Source: Rusavskia elegans (lineage: Eukaryota > Ascomycota > Lecanoromycetes > Teloschistales > Teloschistaceae). Taken from it: a DNA stretch of 64,000 bases. The notes beneath the pieces are model-generated. The model ran no database searches. It saw nothing but the letters and a program-made list of their open reading frames with translations, and was not told the DNA's origin. The position numbers were made by a program, and so were the translations under genes. Shown here piece by piece: positions 45,404-55,086 of this stretch (its first letter is position 1; each line of letters begins with the position of its first letter). Location: the NCBI GenBank assembly GCA_011316305.1, contig SAUG01000057.1, forward strand, positions 496,001-560,000, read 5' to 3'.

Positions 45404-46438
45404 ATGTACCAAATCATGGGTTCGCCGGGGACCTTTATCTGCTTTTCTATCATCCTACTATCTCTGATCTTCTTACTCCTGGGTGGCCTGGTCATTCGTC
45501 GGACTCTAGATGATATCGTACGGCTCCTGCAAGACAACAATCGGATCCTCCGAGAGGAAAGCAAGAGTCTACCACAAACTGACCTTCCTCTCTTCCCGCC
45601 GTCCTTGGGGAATGGTGAGTACACCGAGTTTTCAAGATGGACAGGACCATCCCACAAGCACTATGACAGCTATGCTTTGAACTACCGCGGAAAAGGTGAT
45701 ACGAAGAACCAAATTCCCAGAAGTCTCGATATCGATTATCTTACCCAGGACGTGGAAGGCCCTGAAAGTACGGCCAGTAACCCACGGTACACCGGAGGCG
45801 GCGTAGCCAATGTAGGCGACCCAGCTGAAGCGAATGCTGTTCATGAGGATGTGCAAGCCGCATATGAAGGAGTCCAAGCTCGTGGGAGGAAGGGCAGGAA
45901 GGCTGCAAAACCTAATGTGCACTGGAGGACTGGACTTGGTAATGACGGCGCAGGAGATGATGACGAGGAAGACCATCCTTCAAGTAGCAAATCTTCCTGT
46001 TCGAAACGTTCTGCAAATGCCGAGAAACGTTGGAAAGGGAAAGGCAGGGAAGATGATAGTCACTATAACGACGTTGGGGATGACGAGGAGGAAGATCATC
46101 CTTCAAGTAGCAAATCTTCCTCTTCGAAACGTTCTGCAAGGGCTGAGAAACGTTGGGAAGGGAAAGGCAGGGAAGATGATAGTCACTATAACGACGTTTG
46201 GGATGATGAGGAGGAAGACCATCCTTCAAGTAGCAAATCTTCCTCTTCGAGACATTCTGCAAGAGCTGAGAAACGTCGGAAAGAGAAAGGCAAAGGTAGG
46301 GAAGACGACAGTCGCTATGACGAAGCGGGAGATGATGAGGAGGAAAATCGTCCTTCAAGCAGCAAATCTTCCTCTTCGAAATCTTCTGCAAGAGCTCGAA
46401 GATCTCAGAAAGGGAACGAAAGGGGATATTCAAGGTGA
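45404..46438 (+). CDS. single-pass membrane protein with charged tandem repeats (island gene 5)
   Basis: 344 aa, single exon; a second in-frame ATG lies 12 nt on. It has a short N-terminus, a strong hydrophobic helix (FICFSIILLSLIFLLLGGLV), then an amphipathic/coiled segment (RTLDDIVRLLQDNNRILREE). A hydrophilic tail follows, and the last third is four tandem units, each with an acidic run (DDEEEDHPSSSKS), a Ser run and a basic stretch (KRSARAEKRWEGKGRED). Alternating acid and base blocks suggest a disordered, possibly self-associating tail. A TATA box lies 105 nt upstream. No family recognised. Confidence 0.55.
   Translation: MYQIMGSPGTFICFSIILLSLIFLLLGGLVIRRTLDDIVRLLQDNNRILREESKSLPQTDLPLFPPSLGNGEYTEFSRWTGPSHKHYDSYALNYRGKGDTKNQIPRSLDIDYLTQDVEGPESTASNPRYTGGGVANVGDPAEANAVHEDVQAAYEGVQARGRKGRKAAKPNVHWRTGLGNDGAGDDDEEDHPSSSKSSCSKRSANAEKRWKGKGREDDSHYNDVGDDEEEDHPSSSKSSSSKRSARAEKRWEGKGREDDSHYNDVWDDEEEDHPSSSKSSSSRHSARAEKRRKEKGKGREDDSRYDEAGDDEEENRPSSSKSSSSKSSARARRSQKGNERGYSR
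45960..46420 (+). repeat. four in-frame tandem repeats of about 123-129 bp
   Basis: The sequence CAAGTAGCAAATCTTCC or its close variant begins at 45981, 46104, 46227 and 46356, giving periods of 123, 123 and 129 bp (41, 41 and 43 codons). The extra 6 bp in the third unit insert Lys-Gly and keep frame. Confidence 0.88.
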
Positions 46439-47136
46439 CAGCAGCGTCGAGGTCTGTTCGGTAGAGTGGCCGGATATTTCTGCTAGAGTGGTTAACGAGA
46501 CTGATCAAGAATCGGCGAAACCCCTCACTTTTTGATGGCTATCAGCCAGGACAAGCATATAACGTATTGTTTTGTAGGAGTCCATTTTTTTGATTTTGAG
46601 CACGCCAATATAAGCCGGGGGTTGTATTGGGATATCTTTGTACTTTTTCCGAATGCAGAAGGGTCAGGAGTGAAAAGATCGAATCCCAGGTTCCCACGGC
46701 GTAGGATTTTTCGCAATATTCTGTTATTTTGCTACCATCTCCCCCACAGTAGGAAAAGAATAAGAGTCCAAAATCGAAATCCCTATTCTCATCGTCACCT
46801 CTGTCATCTGTTGTACATTCATCCTAGTTCATGAGTTGGTTCTTGCTGATTGAGCAGCGCTGTCCAGCAAACACACTCCGAATGCGAGATCGAAATGAAA
46901 GAAACCGTAGAATAGCCCAACAGAGTCAGCAGAGGCCCGATCGAGATCAGATCTGACGATCTGTTGTATTATTCTCATGGAGCCAGCAGCTCATGTAAGT
47001 CACCATGGGTAGCAAACATGCTTGAGCCAGTTTATATGAGACTGCAACAGCAGCCATCCCCTGCAACTGGGCCAGTGAAAGAGTTTACCTGATTTACCTC
47101 TGAGTTTGTTTTGTTATCTGCAGTTACTTTTGGGTC
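46439..47136. other. spacer with promoter of island gene 6
   Basis: About 700 bp. A TTATATG element at about 47032 lies about 105 nt before the 47137 start. No gene. Confidence 0.4.
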
Positions 47137-47865
47137 ATGTTAGACTTTCCAACCACCACAGCCACCACGACGCATACACCTACAGAGTTGCAAAAAAGAC
47201 AGGGGGGAGGATTGGTGTTGACTTGCGCAACCTGGCCACCGCCAGACCCGCGAACAATATGCTGTACCACGACGGCTGTAATGCCATACGGATATTGCGA
47301 AAGACCTACTGGATGTCCACGAGACAACGACCTTGGTCAATGCCACCAAAGAGCACACCTGTCCAAGCACCTGTCTAAAAACGTGGTAGCGGCGATCGTG
47401 ACACCACTGGTCGTGGTCGCTGTGTTGGTGCTTGCCATCGGCTACGCTGTCCGAAAGATGCGCCGACGAGAACGTGCACCGGCTGCAGCTGAGGCAGACG
47501 AAACAGCAGATGAAGACGCTGCACCGAAGAAAAATCTTGGGCGATGTCAAGCGCAAGAAGAGGCTCACCAGGGGCCAGCTGCACAGGTCGATGCTGGCAT
47601 TGAGGTGCGTCCGCTGCCTCTCGTTGGGCCCGTTGCTGAGGCTGGTCATGGCAACGCTCCACCAAATCCTGAAATGGACCCTCCTGCAGCACCGCAAATT
47701 GTACCAGGACCGGATCCGCCCGCAGTAGCTGGCAATGACCATGCCCACTTGCCAAATGCCCATGACGCCGCTCCTCATCCAGTCGCACCCGGCACCCCAG
47801 TTGGAAACGATGGCCAAGATAACGCGGCAGACTTACCTTTTCCGCCTGGCGCCTGGCCTGAATGA
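47137..47865 (+). CDS. single-pass membrane protein with Cys-containing ectodomain (island gene 6)
   Basis: 242 aa, single exon. The N-terminal Thr-rich region (TTTATTTHTPTE) is followed by the dibasic-Gln sequence LQKRQ, which resembles a Kex2-type site. A short Cys/Trp/Pro module follows (TCATWPPPDPRTICC, GYCERPTGCPRD). One hydrophobic helix (VVAAIVTPLVVVAVLVLAIGY, about residues 83-105) precedes a very basic stop-transfer (RKMRRRERA), then a Pro/Ala/Glu-rich tail. With no N-terminal signal helix, a type III topology with ectodomain out is likely. The plan resembles fungal wall-stress-sensor-like proteins, but no WSC domain is present. Confidence 0.55.
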   Translation: MLDFPTTTATTTHTPTELQKRQGGGLVLTCATWPPPDPRTICCTTTAVMPYGYCERPTGCPRDNDLGQCHQRAHLSKHLSKNVVAAIVTPLVVVAVLVLAIGYAVRKMRRRERAPAAAEADETADEDAAPKKNLGRCQAQEEAHQGPAAQVDAGIEVRPLPLVGPVAEAGHGNAPPNPEMDPPAAPQIVPGPDPPAVAGNDHAHLPNAHDAAPHPVAPGTPVGNDGQDNAADLPFPPGAWPE

Positions 47866-48409
47866 GAGTCTGGAGGACGATTGCAGTCAGGATAGCATGC
47901 GATGAACGATGTTTGCCAAATAGAAATCCATAATGTGAATCAATCAAACCCAGTATAACATCAAAGTGGCTATATCATAACAATGTCATTAACCGATCAA
48001 TTGTGGAGTTCTCTATTAAAGTCGCTGTCAGACTACCTAGCAAGCATCAGATACTCACATGCATAGCCTAATAAGGAATCGCTCAACGAAACAAATCTGG
48101 TCCTTGCAGGAACGCACCGTTGTGGCAATGGAGAACAAAGACAGACGGCTTGATTGTGTATCTTTGGGAAGAACAGAAGTCACCTCACATGCTCAGAGCA
48201 ACAATCCCTGTCATTCATTACATATAGGAGCAGCCCACTGCACTTACATCCATCAGAGTCGATCCTACGCTGCAAGACCTCACCTGCCGGCAAAGTGGGT
48301 GTTAAACACGTTGATAAACAGCAAGTACCAATTTGACGGCCAGCATATGAGACAGCGAGTACTTTACCTCGACAGGGATTTTTAGCCGGACATTACACCT
48401 CTTGCTGGG
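47866..48409. other. spacer, no supported gene
   Basis: About 540 bp; the + frame 48059-48385 overlaps here but has no protein features. Confidence 0.4.
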
Positions 48410-48855
48410 ATGGCTGTGCAACGCGTGACAGCCTCCGATGTAGCTTCCAGTGATCCATCACATCGCATTATGCCCACCAGCTTAGCAACTCTTCACAGAA
48501 GGCAGGACGGAGCCATGCCCGGAGGCTGCACGATCCTGACACCAGCATGGCCAGCACCTTGTCCAGGCTGCGACGGTTTCCGAACGTCCATGACAATGGT
48601 ACCAGTACTAATCCCCTGCGCGAGAAAGCGGCGGTCGATCCGCTCATTGCACCAGCTCAGATCCAGCCTCCCACTGTACCGCCGAAAAGCACTCCGATGT
48701 CTGCAGAGGGCACTGCCGATAACGATGAATACGACACAGCTCTTGGTCTTGGGCTCGGCCTGGGACTAGGTCTTCTTCTTTTCATGGTGCTGTTGATAGC
48801 ATATTTGATTTGGTTGCTGGCTTTGCCGCGGTTTGAGCTTGAGGGTTGGACGTGA
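48410..48855 (+). CDS. small membrane protein, possible paralogue of island gene 6 (island gene 7)
   Basis: Tentative two-exon model: 48410-48575 and 48656-48855; 121 aa. The first exon ends with an RRQ dibasic-Gln sequence and a Cys/Trp/Pro segment (GGCTILTPAWPAPCPGC) reminiscent of island gene 6. The second exon has a Pro/Thr stalk, then a Gly-Leu repeat running into a hydrophobic helix (LGLGLLLFMVLLIAYLIWLL) and a short tail. The donor (GTTTCC) is weak, though a TACTAAT lies inside the intron. Without splicing, the membrane-helix frame would start at 48547 and lose the Cys segment. Confidence 0.4.
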
Positions 48856-49238
48856 GTAAAACGTGGGACGACGGGAGTTGGGCGATACTGAGGGAGATCT
48901 AGGCTTTAGGAGCGAAGAGCCGACATAGCAGCTGCAATATCGTCAGATCCCGCGCAGTAAAGAGTAGGGGCTCGTACTGAATGATTGTTGCACACCGGTG
49001 TTAACACGCGCTAGGCTAGGCGGAATACGCGGAACCAGCCCCTGAATCGGAGCCCCTATCCGTGTAAGGCAATTCCAGGAACAAGGGGCTTCTGCGACCA
49101 CCTTCCGTCAGTAATAAAGTCTCGAATATGGACATCAATAACTTTCTGCCGAGTGAATAACTGATAACAGCTGACCTGATATCCTAACTAAATACGCACA
49201 GTGTCCTACGGGCAAAGCTGGTCGCTTGGAAGGAGCAA
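48856..49238. other. spacer between convergent genes
   Basis: About 380 bp; nothing recognised. Confidence 0.45.
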
Positions 49239-50230
49239 CTACGACTCATAGCCATTGTCTGTCGATACCTCGGAGCCATCATCGCTCTCGCCACACCGCT
49301 CCTTGGTGGGCTCATATTCGTCAAACAGAGCATCCATGTTCCTCAACGCCTCCAATTCATCTAGTTGCCTGCATGAAGCCCGCAATCCAGTAATGCGTGA
49401 CGAAATCTCCTTTCGTACCAACCTGACTTGGGTATCGTTCTGGATATAGTCACCGACGACCTGACTTGGCGGCGAAACAGCAGGAACATCCCCTTTCCGC
49501 CGTTCCCAATAGAAGTTCCATGAACCATCGTCATTGACTAGAACATCAAACACCGCTTGAGCCAGCATTAGCCTGCTCGTCGAACACTGGTATTGATGGG
49601 GATATGCCAACCACGATAAAAAGCCTCCTCCACCGGTGCAGTCCATATGCCAGGCGACCGACGCCTTTTGTATCTCGGGCAGAAATTCGTTTCCCAGAAT
49701 TGCTCCCCCAAAAACTCCATGTACGGATACGCACCTTCCTCCACGTTTTCGAGCTCCGCTGGACTCGGCAGCCAAACCTTACGTCCCGCTATCTTGGAGA
49801 ATTTCTGCCGCCTACCCATCGCCGTCCACAGTGCGCCAACATCGCGGACGTGCGTCCCGAGGTCTTTGAATATTTGCCGAGAAATCCTGATCGCGTGGCA
49901 GATTTTGGGACCGCGCTTTCGTCGGGGATGGATGGCGTTCATGATGGTCTCCAACTTTTGAAGGGCCTCTGGGATGGAGAGGCGAAGTTTCGGGTTGGGT
50001 TCGAGAGGGAGGGATTCACCGGCCACGATGGACGAGTTTGGATCTGATGTGGTTCTTATCGCTTCGGCGGGCAATAGTAAGATCGCTTGCCTGGGCTCTT
50101 CGGCATGTCTGTTTGCGTTGGCTGATCTTGTTTCATCGGTTGATCTTGATGCTTCGGCTGGCGACTGGACGTCCAATTCGACGTCTGCTGGTCCAGTCGG
50201 ATCGGCTGGCGTCAGAATATTTGACTCCAT
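49239..50230 (-). CDS. hypothetical protein, no family recognised
   Basis: Two exons on the minus strand: 50230-49612 and 49555-49239; 311 aa. Two open frames appear to break at about 49600, but a 56-nt GT-AG intron with a GCTAAT branch point joins EEAFYR to AVFDVLVNDDGSWNFYWERR in frame. The N-terminal third is low-complexity (Ala/Pro/Thr/Glu). The centre is basic and helical (IHPRRKRGPKICHAIRISRQ), then FKDLGTHVRDVGALWTAMGR and WLPSPAELENVEEGAYPYME. The C-terminal part ends in an acidic tail. There is no membrane helix, unlike the + strand neighbours. Function unknown. Confidence 0.55.
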
Positions 50231-50905
50231 GATGACTTACCGTGGGAGAATCGATGGCGTTGAAAAGATAGGGGGTCCTTATGTACTGGAGAAGAGCGCT
50301 GCAGGGGACGTGAGTTGTGCCTTGCAGCGCATGCCTATCCTTGCTGCCTGCCCGGTCATAGGCGCCAATAATCCATCACGCCCCTTGCAGTTAGCAATCG
50401 ATATGGGGATTACGTTTATGAGCACAGAAAGGAAGCTCTGATGAATTTGATACTTTTTACCCTCTGGGAACCAATCTCCAATACGCTGATCATACCCATT
50501 AGTTGAACCAGCGAATATAGCTTGAGAGATCAACGTGGCCCTTCAGTTGAGTGCCCGTCAGTACAAGTAGCATACCCAATTTTCGACAACATACATGATC
50601 ACAAACGTTGTATCACAGCATAATAGTACAGTGATGTTGTACAGATGACAATGGTGAAAGGATTCGGACTGAACGTCAGTGATGCAGTAGCCCCATTAAT
50701 ATGTCGAAGATACGGTCGTGTGAAGTCCCTCTTAACAGAAATCGCTCGTCACTTTGCACCAGGTATTCAAGAAGATGAAAAACAATGTGATCTTACTATG
50801 AACTTGACCTGAGCTTTCCACATCTCCAGTATCGTATCCGAGTTTTCACCAATCTGCTTCTTGACAGACTCTATCCAGCCTTCCCCAGACGTTAAGTTGA
50901 CCAAG
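50231..50905. other. spacer, no supported gene
   Basis: About 670 bp; contains the promoters of the divergent genes at 50230 (-) and 50906 (+). The minus-strand frame 50279-50533 has no features. Confidence 0.4.
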
Positions 50906-51361
50906 ATGACAAGTTGGACCTCAAGCTCAGCGACGCCTCGACTCGCTCAACCTCAACCAGCGATCTTGCAAGCGAGCAGCGTGGCGAACCATCAGCCTTC
51001 ACTGCGATCAGTCAGTGCCGTTGAAACAGCAAAAAGCGATGCCCAACATCAAGAAAAACTCGGTAATGGCATACTCTTCGGAATTACAATCCCCCTTTTC
51101 GCCATCTTCTATATCGTGGCTATCCTCATCAGAGAACATTGGACATTGAAGCGAAGAGCTCGAAAGGCAAGATGGATGTCAGTCCAGAACCTTGGTCGCA
51201 GTGTATCTGCTGGTACTTTGACTCGTGTTGGAACCCCCGAAACGACACGTACGATCAGCCCTGATGGTGGTATTGAGCTTGGACCGATGCCGACTCCACC
51301 ACCAGCGGTCTATACAGCGCGTTCATCAGATTGGGACGCAAGGACTCTGGTAGATCAGTAG
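50906..51361 (+). CDS. single-pass membrane protein (island gene 8)
   Basis: 151 aa, single exon; the open frame extends upstream, but ATG 50906 (MTSWTSSSATPRLAQ) is the first ATG. About 60 Ser/Pro/Gln-rich residues precede one hydrophobic helix (GILFGITIPLFAIFYIVAIL) and a basic stop-transfer (REHWTLKRRARKARW). The tail ends with a Ser/Thr-Pro-rich segment (GTLTRVGTPETTRTISPDGG). Topology should be N-out, C-in. Same plan as island genes 6 and 10. No family recognised. Confidence 0.5.
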   Translation: MTSWTSSSATPRLAQPQPAILQASSVANHQPSLRSVSAVETAKSDAQHQEKLGNGILFGITIPLFAIFYIVAILIREHWTLKRRARKARWMSVQNLGRSVSAGTLTRVGTPETTRTISPDGGIELGPMPTPPPAVYTARSSDWDARTLVDQ

Positions 51362-51846
51362 GTAAAATTGATAATTTTGTGTTGAAGATTCTTTGTCTTT
51401 TTTGGGTAGCATTTTTGGGATCATTTCCCGATACCTCGCGACAGAAAGTGATAAACAAAGCGCAGCTTGACCAGCAGCAACGAAGATCACATTGGGGAGT
51501 CTGTTGAGGTTGTAAAATCACTAAATGAGGAGTCTCGAGGTATTGACTTATCCTCATGTCTTCATCAGTCTTCACAAGTGATAGCAACAATCTTTTCTGC
51601 AAAAATTTGAAAGCATTTACACAGCACCGCGAAATGTATGAAAAGCTTCGACCCAAAGTCCAGAAATATGTCGACTCCATACGTTTTAATCATTCACCGG
51701 CGCTTTCATAGAAGCCATAGCAGTGAAGGATGGCCTCTGACTTGACGACGCATCAGATGACTGGCTCTCCCACAACGTGCGATACTGTCAAGCGCGGTTG
51801 CGATAGCTGAGCCCGCTCAAGAAATAATCGACAGCATTCTTCCCCG
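51362..51846. other. spacer, no supported gene
   Basis: About 480 bp; the minus-strand frame 51255-51680 overlaps island gene 8 and has no protein features. Confidence 0.4.
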
Positions 51847-52542
51847 ATGGTGTGGATCTGCGTTTCACTTCTCTTGGCTGCCTGTGGGTGTGTCATGTGC
51901 TGTATATTGCTCAAGTGGAATTTCTCCAGGGAGACTAGTATTATTCCAAGCGAAGATGGTACGTTGTTGGGCCGTCAATGGGTAGTGAGGAACTTTCGAT
52001 GTTGGTCACGAGGCAGACACCGCAACGTTACTAAAGAGACCACCGCAGCACGGAGCCGAATCGATGTCGCTGTTAATGTCGGTCGGAGAGCACCTCTCGG
52101 TGCTGGCGAAGCTCCAGAAGCCGTGATCCAGAGTCCGCCCCAAGCAGTACTCAAGCGACTCCGACGGCAATTGCTGGATGCGAAGCTTACACACCTGGGA
52201 ATCTGGGCAGCTGGGATGAACTTGCCTCTTTACCGGCACGCCCATTTGATCGGGTCACCGAATCTGCTTCTTCGGTGGATATCACGGCTACCCGAGCTCC
52301 ATTGGAGGATGTGTAAAGAGTCGATCATATCGCCCCGATTTTACAAAGGGCAAATTCTAACCTGCGAGTGCTGTCGAAGGCTCTTGATAAGATGGTGGGA
52401 GACCGACCGCAGTCTTAGGGGTATTCGAAGGAACTGGACTTCTGATAGGCTTGTTGATGTAGTCAAAAGCCGTGGTGAACGAACTGGTTGTGTCCCTTCG
52501 TCGGCTAGCGTACTCGCTCAGCCTGTATTCCTTCATTTATAA
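51847..52542 (+). CDS. single-pass membrane protein, tail frame uncertain (island gene 9)
   Basis: The open frame runs 231 aa from ATG 51847. It opens with a Cys-rich hydrophobic helix (VWICVSLLLAACGCVMCCIL) and then a hydrophilic tail. From about 52100-52150 a different frame reads more like protein (TQATPTAIAGCEAYTPGNLG, then DITATRAPLEDV, ending at TAA 52314-52316), while the called frame becomes Arg/Trp-rich. I found no splice that joins the two, so an indel or a misread base is possible. The N-terminal membrane part is the reliable portion. Confidence 0.4.
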   Translation: MVWICVSLLLAACGCVMCCILLKWNFSRETSIIPSEDGTLLGRQWVVRNFRCWSRGRHRNVTKETTAARSRIDVAVNVGRRAPLGAGEAPEAVIQSPPQAVLKRLRRQLLDAKLTHLGIWAAGMNLPLYRHAHLIGSPNLLLRWISRLPELHWRMCKESIISPRFYKGQILTCECCRRLLIRWWETDRSLRGIRRNWTSDRLVDVVKSRGERTGCVPSSASVLAQPVFLHL

Positions 52543-53012
52543 CCTAAGGTAGAAGAAGTTACAAGCCACCTACATATCATTTATCTTACAATATGTAAGT
52601 AATCGTTGAAACGCAATCCTATATCGAGGTATCAAATAAAATTGGCACCTTAATGCGCCGTGTGTTTTCTTCTTGCTTGAAGGGTCATGCTGTAGTTGAA
52701 CTTGAACCATTGTGATAATTTCGCCAACACGGGAAGGCCAATGATCACACCTGGACGCATACTGAGTCAGTAATGCCCAGTAAGATGTGATGGAGTTTGA
52801 CTTGCAAGTATGCTGACAATCCAATGTACAACTGCGGACCTAGGATAAGCAAACACACATCCAGCAGCCAAAGTACAGACGTGTCCGCTGCAGCAACACC
52901 TTGCGATAATGACTTTGCGGACAAGTAAAGATAGTTGCAAGAATATTATTCTGTTCTCTTGAGTACATTTGGTACCAATATTTCCGGTTTGAGTAAGAGA
53001 TTCATATTCGCG
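52543..53012. other. spacer, no supported gene
   Basis: 470 bp. A minus-strand frame (52767-53243) overlaps island gene 10 and is a shadow. Confidence 0.4.
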
Positions 53013-53543
53013 ATGTCTAGTGCTTGGAATGTAACTTCGAATGATGCTTACCCTCTTTCGAACCTCGTCCAGATACGGCAATTTCAAGGTCTCTGTAGCA
53101 GCCCCAATACCTTGTGGGATACGAATGGACTGTACCGATCCATGGCCTATACCGCGTTCTACCCATGCCCTATCACGCCTGCTGTTCCGATTCCTGGATA
53201 CCACCCGAGCACAACAAGAACAAGAGATGAGACACAGACTCAATTGCCGAATTCCCGACTAGATGGAGTATTTGCGGCTTCAGCCTCACAATCAAGCGGG
53301 TCACCTAAACCCCTGAGCGCTGCCACTACTGCAGCCATCATACTTGCTCTTGTGCTCGCTTTTTCGATTTTGAATTCTACACCCTGGTGGTGCTTTGCGA
53401 AAAGATCTCGACTGGAAGCAGAGCAACGTTATAGGGAGGAAGAAAGAGACCGCGAAGACGCCAATAGAAGACGTCGGGAGGGGCTGAAAGAAGACGTTGT
53501 GAGGATGCTGCAAGACACGAGCATGATCACCAAAACGACATGA
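53013..53543 (+). CDS. single-pass membrane protein with ectodomain (island gene 10)
   Basis: 176 aa, single exon, start ATG 53013 (MSSAWNVTSNDAYPLSN). The N-terminal about 115 residues contain two Cys (GLCSSP, YPCPI), Asn-glycosylation sites (NVT) and a Ser/Thr/Pro stalk. One hydrophobic helix (TAAIILALVLAFSILNS) is followed by a highly charged helical tail (RSRLEAEQRYREEERDREDA), probably coiled coil. Topology N-out/C-in. It is the last of the co-oriented island genes. No family recognised. Confidence 0.52.
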   Translation: MSSAWNVTSNDAYPLSNLVQIRQFQGLCSSPNTLWDTNGLYRSMAYTAFYPCPITPAVPIPGYHPSTTRTRDETQTQLPNSRLDGVFAASASQSSGSPKPLSAATTAAIILALVLAFSILNSTPWWCFAKRSRLEAEQRYREEERDREDANRRRREGLKEDVVRMLQDTSMITKTT

Positions 53544-54180
53544 CGCATTCCTCGGACTCGTACCATACTGCCCTTTCCCAATAAGAGTAACTGAATGGGG
53601 TATGTCTAAACATACGACCCGGAAGGAAACAAGTTAGGCCGAGGTAAGCGTTGCCCGGTGTTCAGTACAGCCGCTGCTACGCCAGGTAGTCTGGGGTAGA
53701 TACTTAGAGTCTCGGTGGTATGCGTCAGATTCGTGGTGTCGACGTATGCCCATTTCGCTACATTCTTTTTCTTCCGTTGGTGGCAGACGAACAATAACGA
53801 CGAATATTGGTCCGAGCTCCGCAGTCGATTCCACGTACTAAGATTTCGATACGATAGTATTTCGTGAGGCAAAACGATCAGAATTATTGGCTCCTGAGAA
53901 GCATTCACCGTAATGCCCTTGTAGCTTTGCTGCTCTTCTTTGTGGCTCCGCTCTGAGTGAGCATGCCATTTCGCCAAGCCTGTTAACATACATGGACTTG
54001 TGTGCCCTTCTTGACTCCTCGGATTGAATCTATATTTCATACTGAAGCTGCGTGCGATGTAGTATAGAGGGCTTGATAAGGTGGGCAAGGCCCACGGTAT
54101 AGACTCCATTGCGATCTGATACCTTATTGACTGCCTTGCGACAGTCTTCTCCCACCACGCCCTTTGGTATGAGGATGGAC
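53544..54180. other. spacer, 3' region of USE1
   Basis: A minus-strand frame 53606-54271 overlaps the end of USE1 and shows no protein features, so I take the stretch as the 3' UTRs of two convergent genes. Confidence 0.45.
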
Positions 54181-55086
54181 CTAGAACCTGAACTTTGGAC
54201 CAACAAATACTAATGCAATAGCAACGATCCAAAGCCCGCCAATCCAGGCATAAAGCATGATTCTTCCCCACCAGCCTTTCCCTTCACTCATTCTTTTGAG
54301 CATACCCATTCTCTTGCCCGCAGCTTCCATGCCACTCTCGTTCTTTTCCAATCCCTCTTGAGCTCTAGCAAGAGCTTCGTTATCAAGGTCAAGAGAAGAC
54401 GAGAATGCCAGAGTTGAGGACTTGAGCTGGGCGACGAGTGCAACCATGGAGCTCGTGAGGTCAACTTGTTCGGTCGAATGTGACTCCAGTTGCTGGGCCG
54501 TAGGGTTTGATGGAAGAGCGGTTGAAGTGCCCGAAGAAGAGATAGGTAGATCAGAAAGCTGGCGACGATTACGAAGCTTGGGTACTGTGGAATCGTCTAG
54601 CTTCCGACGATCAAGATCTGTGTAGGGAGGAACGGTGGACGAAGGGCTACCAGCAGGAGGCTGTACTGGTTGAAGGGTGCCAAGGAGATCTTCGCCTTCG
54701 CTTTCGGACGTGTAAGTGTCCGGATCCTGGTTATCGAGGTCATGCAGACGTTCAGTGAGCCGCTTGATAAGAGCTCGTTGAGCAAGAAGGGTTTTCTGGC
54801 GGTCCTGCTTCCGAGATTGTATTTTGAGATTTGAGGATTCGTGCTCGAGGCGAAGAAGCAATGTACGAGCATATTCGAGATTCTATCCGTACAATGAGCT
54901 GTTGGGGGTCAAGAGGAGGGTCTCGACTCAGCCTACAGCAGAGGTTTTGGTTCTTTCGAAGCTCGAGTTCGTCAGCCGAGGGTTAGGAGAGATGAGGATC
55001 TTCTGCTCCAGCCGGACTAGAGCACGCCTGAGGTTAATCGCTGTGATGTCTGGTGGCTCAGACATCATTTGAGAGGTCCTTGCCAT
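54181..55086 (-). CDS. use1: SNARE Use1 (ER retrograde vesicle fusion)
   Basis: Two exons on the minus strand: 55086-54937 and 54882-54181; 283 aa. The N-terminus (ITAINLRRALVRLEQKILIS) and the block after the 54-nt intron (NLEYARTLLLRLEHESSN) are family signatures. A variable linker leads to the SNARE-like helix (QVDLTSSMVALVAQLKSS, KNESGMEAAGKRMGMLKRMS). The tail anchor follows: GKGWWGRIMLYAWIGGLWI and the final VFVGPKFRF. Use1 works with Sec20, Ufe1 and Sec22 and the Dsl1 complex to fuse COPI vesicles with the ER. In-frame ATGs at 55068 and 55065 are alternative starts. Confidence 0.93.

Noticed and set aside
45404..46438. RiPP-like precursor with KR-flanked repeats
   Set aside because: The repeats are long and highly charged without a small conserved core peptide, and the N-terminus is a membrane anchor rather than a clear signal peptide.
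53606..54271. 221-aa minus-strand frame
   Set aside because: Overlaps the USE1 3' end on the same strand and has no protein-like features.
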